A DNA stretch of 6,252 bases, taken from positions 1 to 6,252 of the forward strand of contig DASYEE010000036.1 of the NCBI GenBank assembly GCA_036499165.1. The letters are read 5' to 3'. The notes under the pieces were generated by a model. It did not search any database, was not told where the DNA came from, and saw only the letters and a list, made by a program, of their open reading frames with translations. Positions 5,656 through 6,252 of the stretch are shown here, piece by piece. Made by a program: the position numbers and the translations under genes. This DNA is from Galbitalea sp036499165 (GTDB lineage Bacteria > Actinomycetota > Actinomycetes > Actinomycetales > Microbacteriaceae). Positions within the stretch are counted from its first letter, which is position 1. The number at the start of each line of letters is the position of its first letter.

Positions 5656-6240
5656 TCAGGGTTCGGGCCAGGACAGTAATGCGGCACGCACAACCCGGCG
5701 GGCAGTCTCCCGCGACGAACCGGCTTTGGCCTGCACGGCCAGGCCCTGGATTAGCGAGATGATGAGCGAGGCCGCATCGTCGCTGGTGATACCCGGTGGC
5801 AGCGGAGCCACGACCTTCGTCTCGTCAAACCGCTCGCGCAGCCGCACCCGGAAGAGCTCGCGGCCGCGTATAAGTTCCTGCCTGATTGACTCGGACGCCG
5901 TGGAACCGGCCAGCGCGGTGTTCAGTTCGAGGCAGCCCACGGGGTTCACCCGGCCACAATGGAGTTCAATGACTCCATCGAGCAGCCGCTGGGCGATGCG
6001 ACGTGGCGTTGGCTCCGCCAGCGCTGCATGCCGAAAATCGAGAAAGTCACGCTGGTATCGCTCAACAACACGCCAGAAGAGCGTCTCCTTGCTACCAAAG
6101 GCCTTGTAGAGGCTTGATTTCGTCAGCCGCATCGCAGCCATCAGGTCATCTAGCGATGTGCCTTCGTAGCCTTTCTCCCAAAACAGCCGAAGCGCAGCCT
6201 GCAAAACCTCGTCTTCATCAAATTCACGCGGACGTCCCAT
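5656..6240 (-). CDS. TetR/AcrR family transcriptional regulator
   Basis: DNA-binding repressor of 194 residues. The N-terminal TetR domain spans about 5-62: GRPREFDEDEVLQAAL opens it, the helix-turn-helix lies near 28-48 (GTSLDDLMAAMRLTKSSLYKAFG) and is followed by SKETLF. The C-terminal ligand domain contains NPVGCLELNTALAG, with Cys103 (and Cys95 nearby) in a 'GCxxxN' segment frequent in AcrR/NemR/ComR-like regulators. In NemR a Cys senses electrophiles; whether Cys103 does so here is inference. The ATG at 6238-6240 gives the canonical family start; upstream on its strand only a weak AAGAG is visible before the window ends, so its promoter and operator lie outside. It converges on the flavoprotein gene and may control the cluster or a divergent neighbour beyond the right edge. 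Confidence 0.94.
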   Translation of the reverse strand: MGRPREFDEDEVLQAALRLFWEKGYEGTSLDDLMAAMRLTKSSLYKAFGSKETLFWRVVERYQRDFLDFRHAALAEPTPRRIAQRLLDGVIELHCGRVNPVGCLELNTALAGSTASESIRQELIRGRELFRVRLRERFDETKVVAPLPPGITSDDAASLIISLIQGLAVQAKAGSSRETARRVVRAALLSWPEP

Positions 6241-6252
6241 AACTCTTGCTCG

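Noticed and set aside
6185..6198. 14-base match AGCCGAAGCGCAGC shared with 46-59
   Set aside because: Both copies lie in coding sequence of unrelated genes on opposite strands and the match is short enough to be chance.

Overview
The window is a 6.25 kb piece of bacterial chromosome, by eye near 60% G+C (not counted). It is densely packed with short oxidoreductase and cupin genes of the kind common in soil bacteria with large genomes. I cannot place it taxonomically with confidence. Acidobacteriota, Planctomycetota and Proteobacteria all carry such sets, and no rRNA, tRNA or other marker gene is present. I see no CRISPR array, insertion sequence, tRNA or replication origin.

Layout: seven intact or edge-truncated genes and one gene remnant lie on the + strand, followed by one convergent gene on the - strand. 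In order they are: an FMN nitroreductase (to 633; its 5' end is cut or corrupted at the left edge), a cytosolic cupin (764-1261), an AhpD-like CxxC peroxidase-related protein (1363-1908), an exported cupin with a signal peptide (1952-2380), a broken NAD(P)-dependent epimerase remnant that keeps a perfect Shine-Dalgarno (2410-2508), a DoxX-like four-helix membrane protein (2555-3004), a zinc-free quinone-oxidoreductase-type MDR enzyme (3049-3966), a dihydrolipoamide-dehydrogenase/mercuric-reductase-like flavoprotein (4116-5507) and, convergent, a TetR/AcrR-type repressor (5656-6240). Gaps are 27 to about 150 bases, no gene-free stretch exceeds 300 bases, and I found no convincing promoter or rho-independent terminator between the + strand genes.

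How they may work together (inference): this reads as a small-molecule redox or electrophile-handling island, possibly under the nearby TetR-type regulator. The nitroreductase and the quinone oxidoreductase would reduce quinones, nitro compounds or enones. The cupins would bind or modify small substrates in the cytosol and outside it. The AhpD-like protein carries a thiol pair that needs an electron donor, and the disulfide flavoprotein encoded four functional positions away could supply it, by analogy with the AhpD-Lpd relay of Mycobacterium tuberculosis. Nothing in the sequence proves that partnership or names a substrate.

Main cautions: (1) bases 1-28 are a perfect inverted copy of 56-83, and the right arm encodes conserved nitroreductase residues. 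The left arm is therefore probably a fold-back or assembly artefact, and the only available start codon (TTG at 85) is probably not the real one. (2) The flavoprotein has Arg instead of the third Gly of its FAD-binding motif. (3) The epimerase remnant shows recent gene decay inside the cluster.
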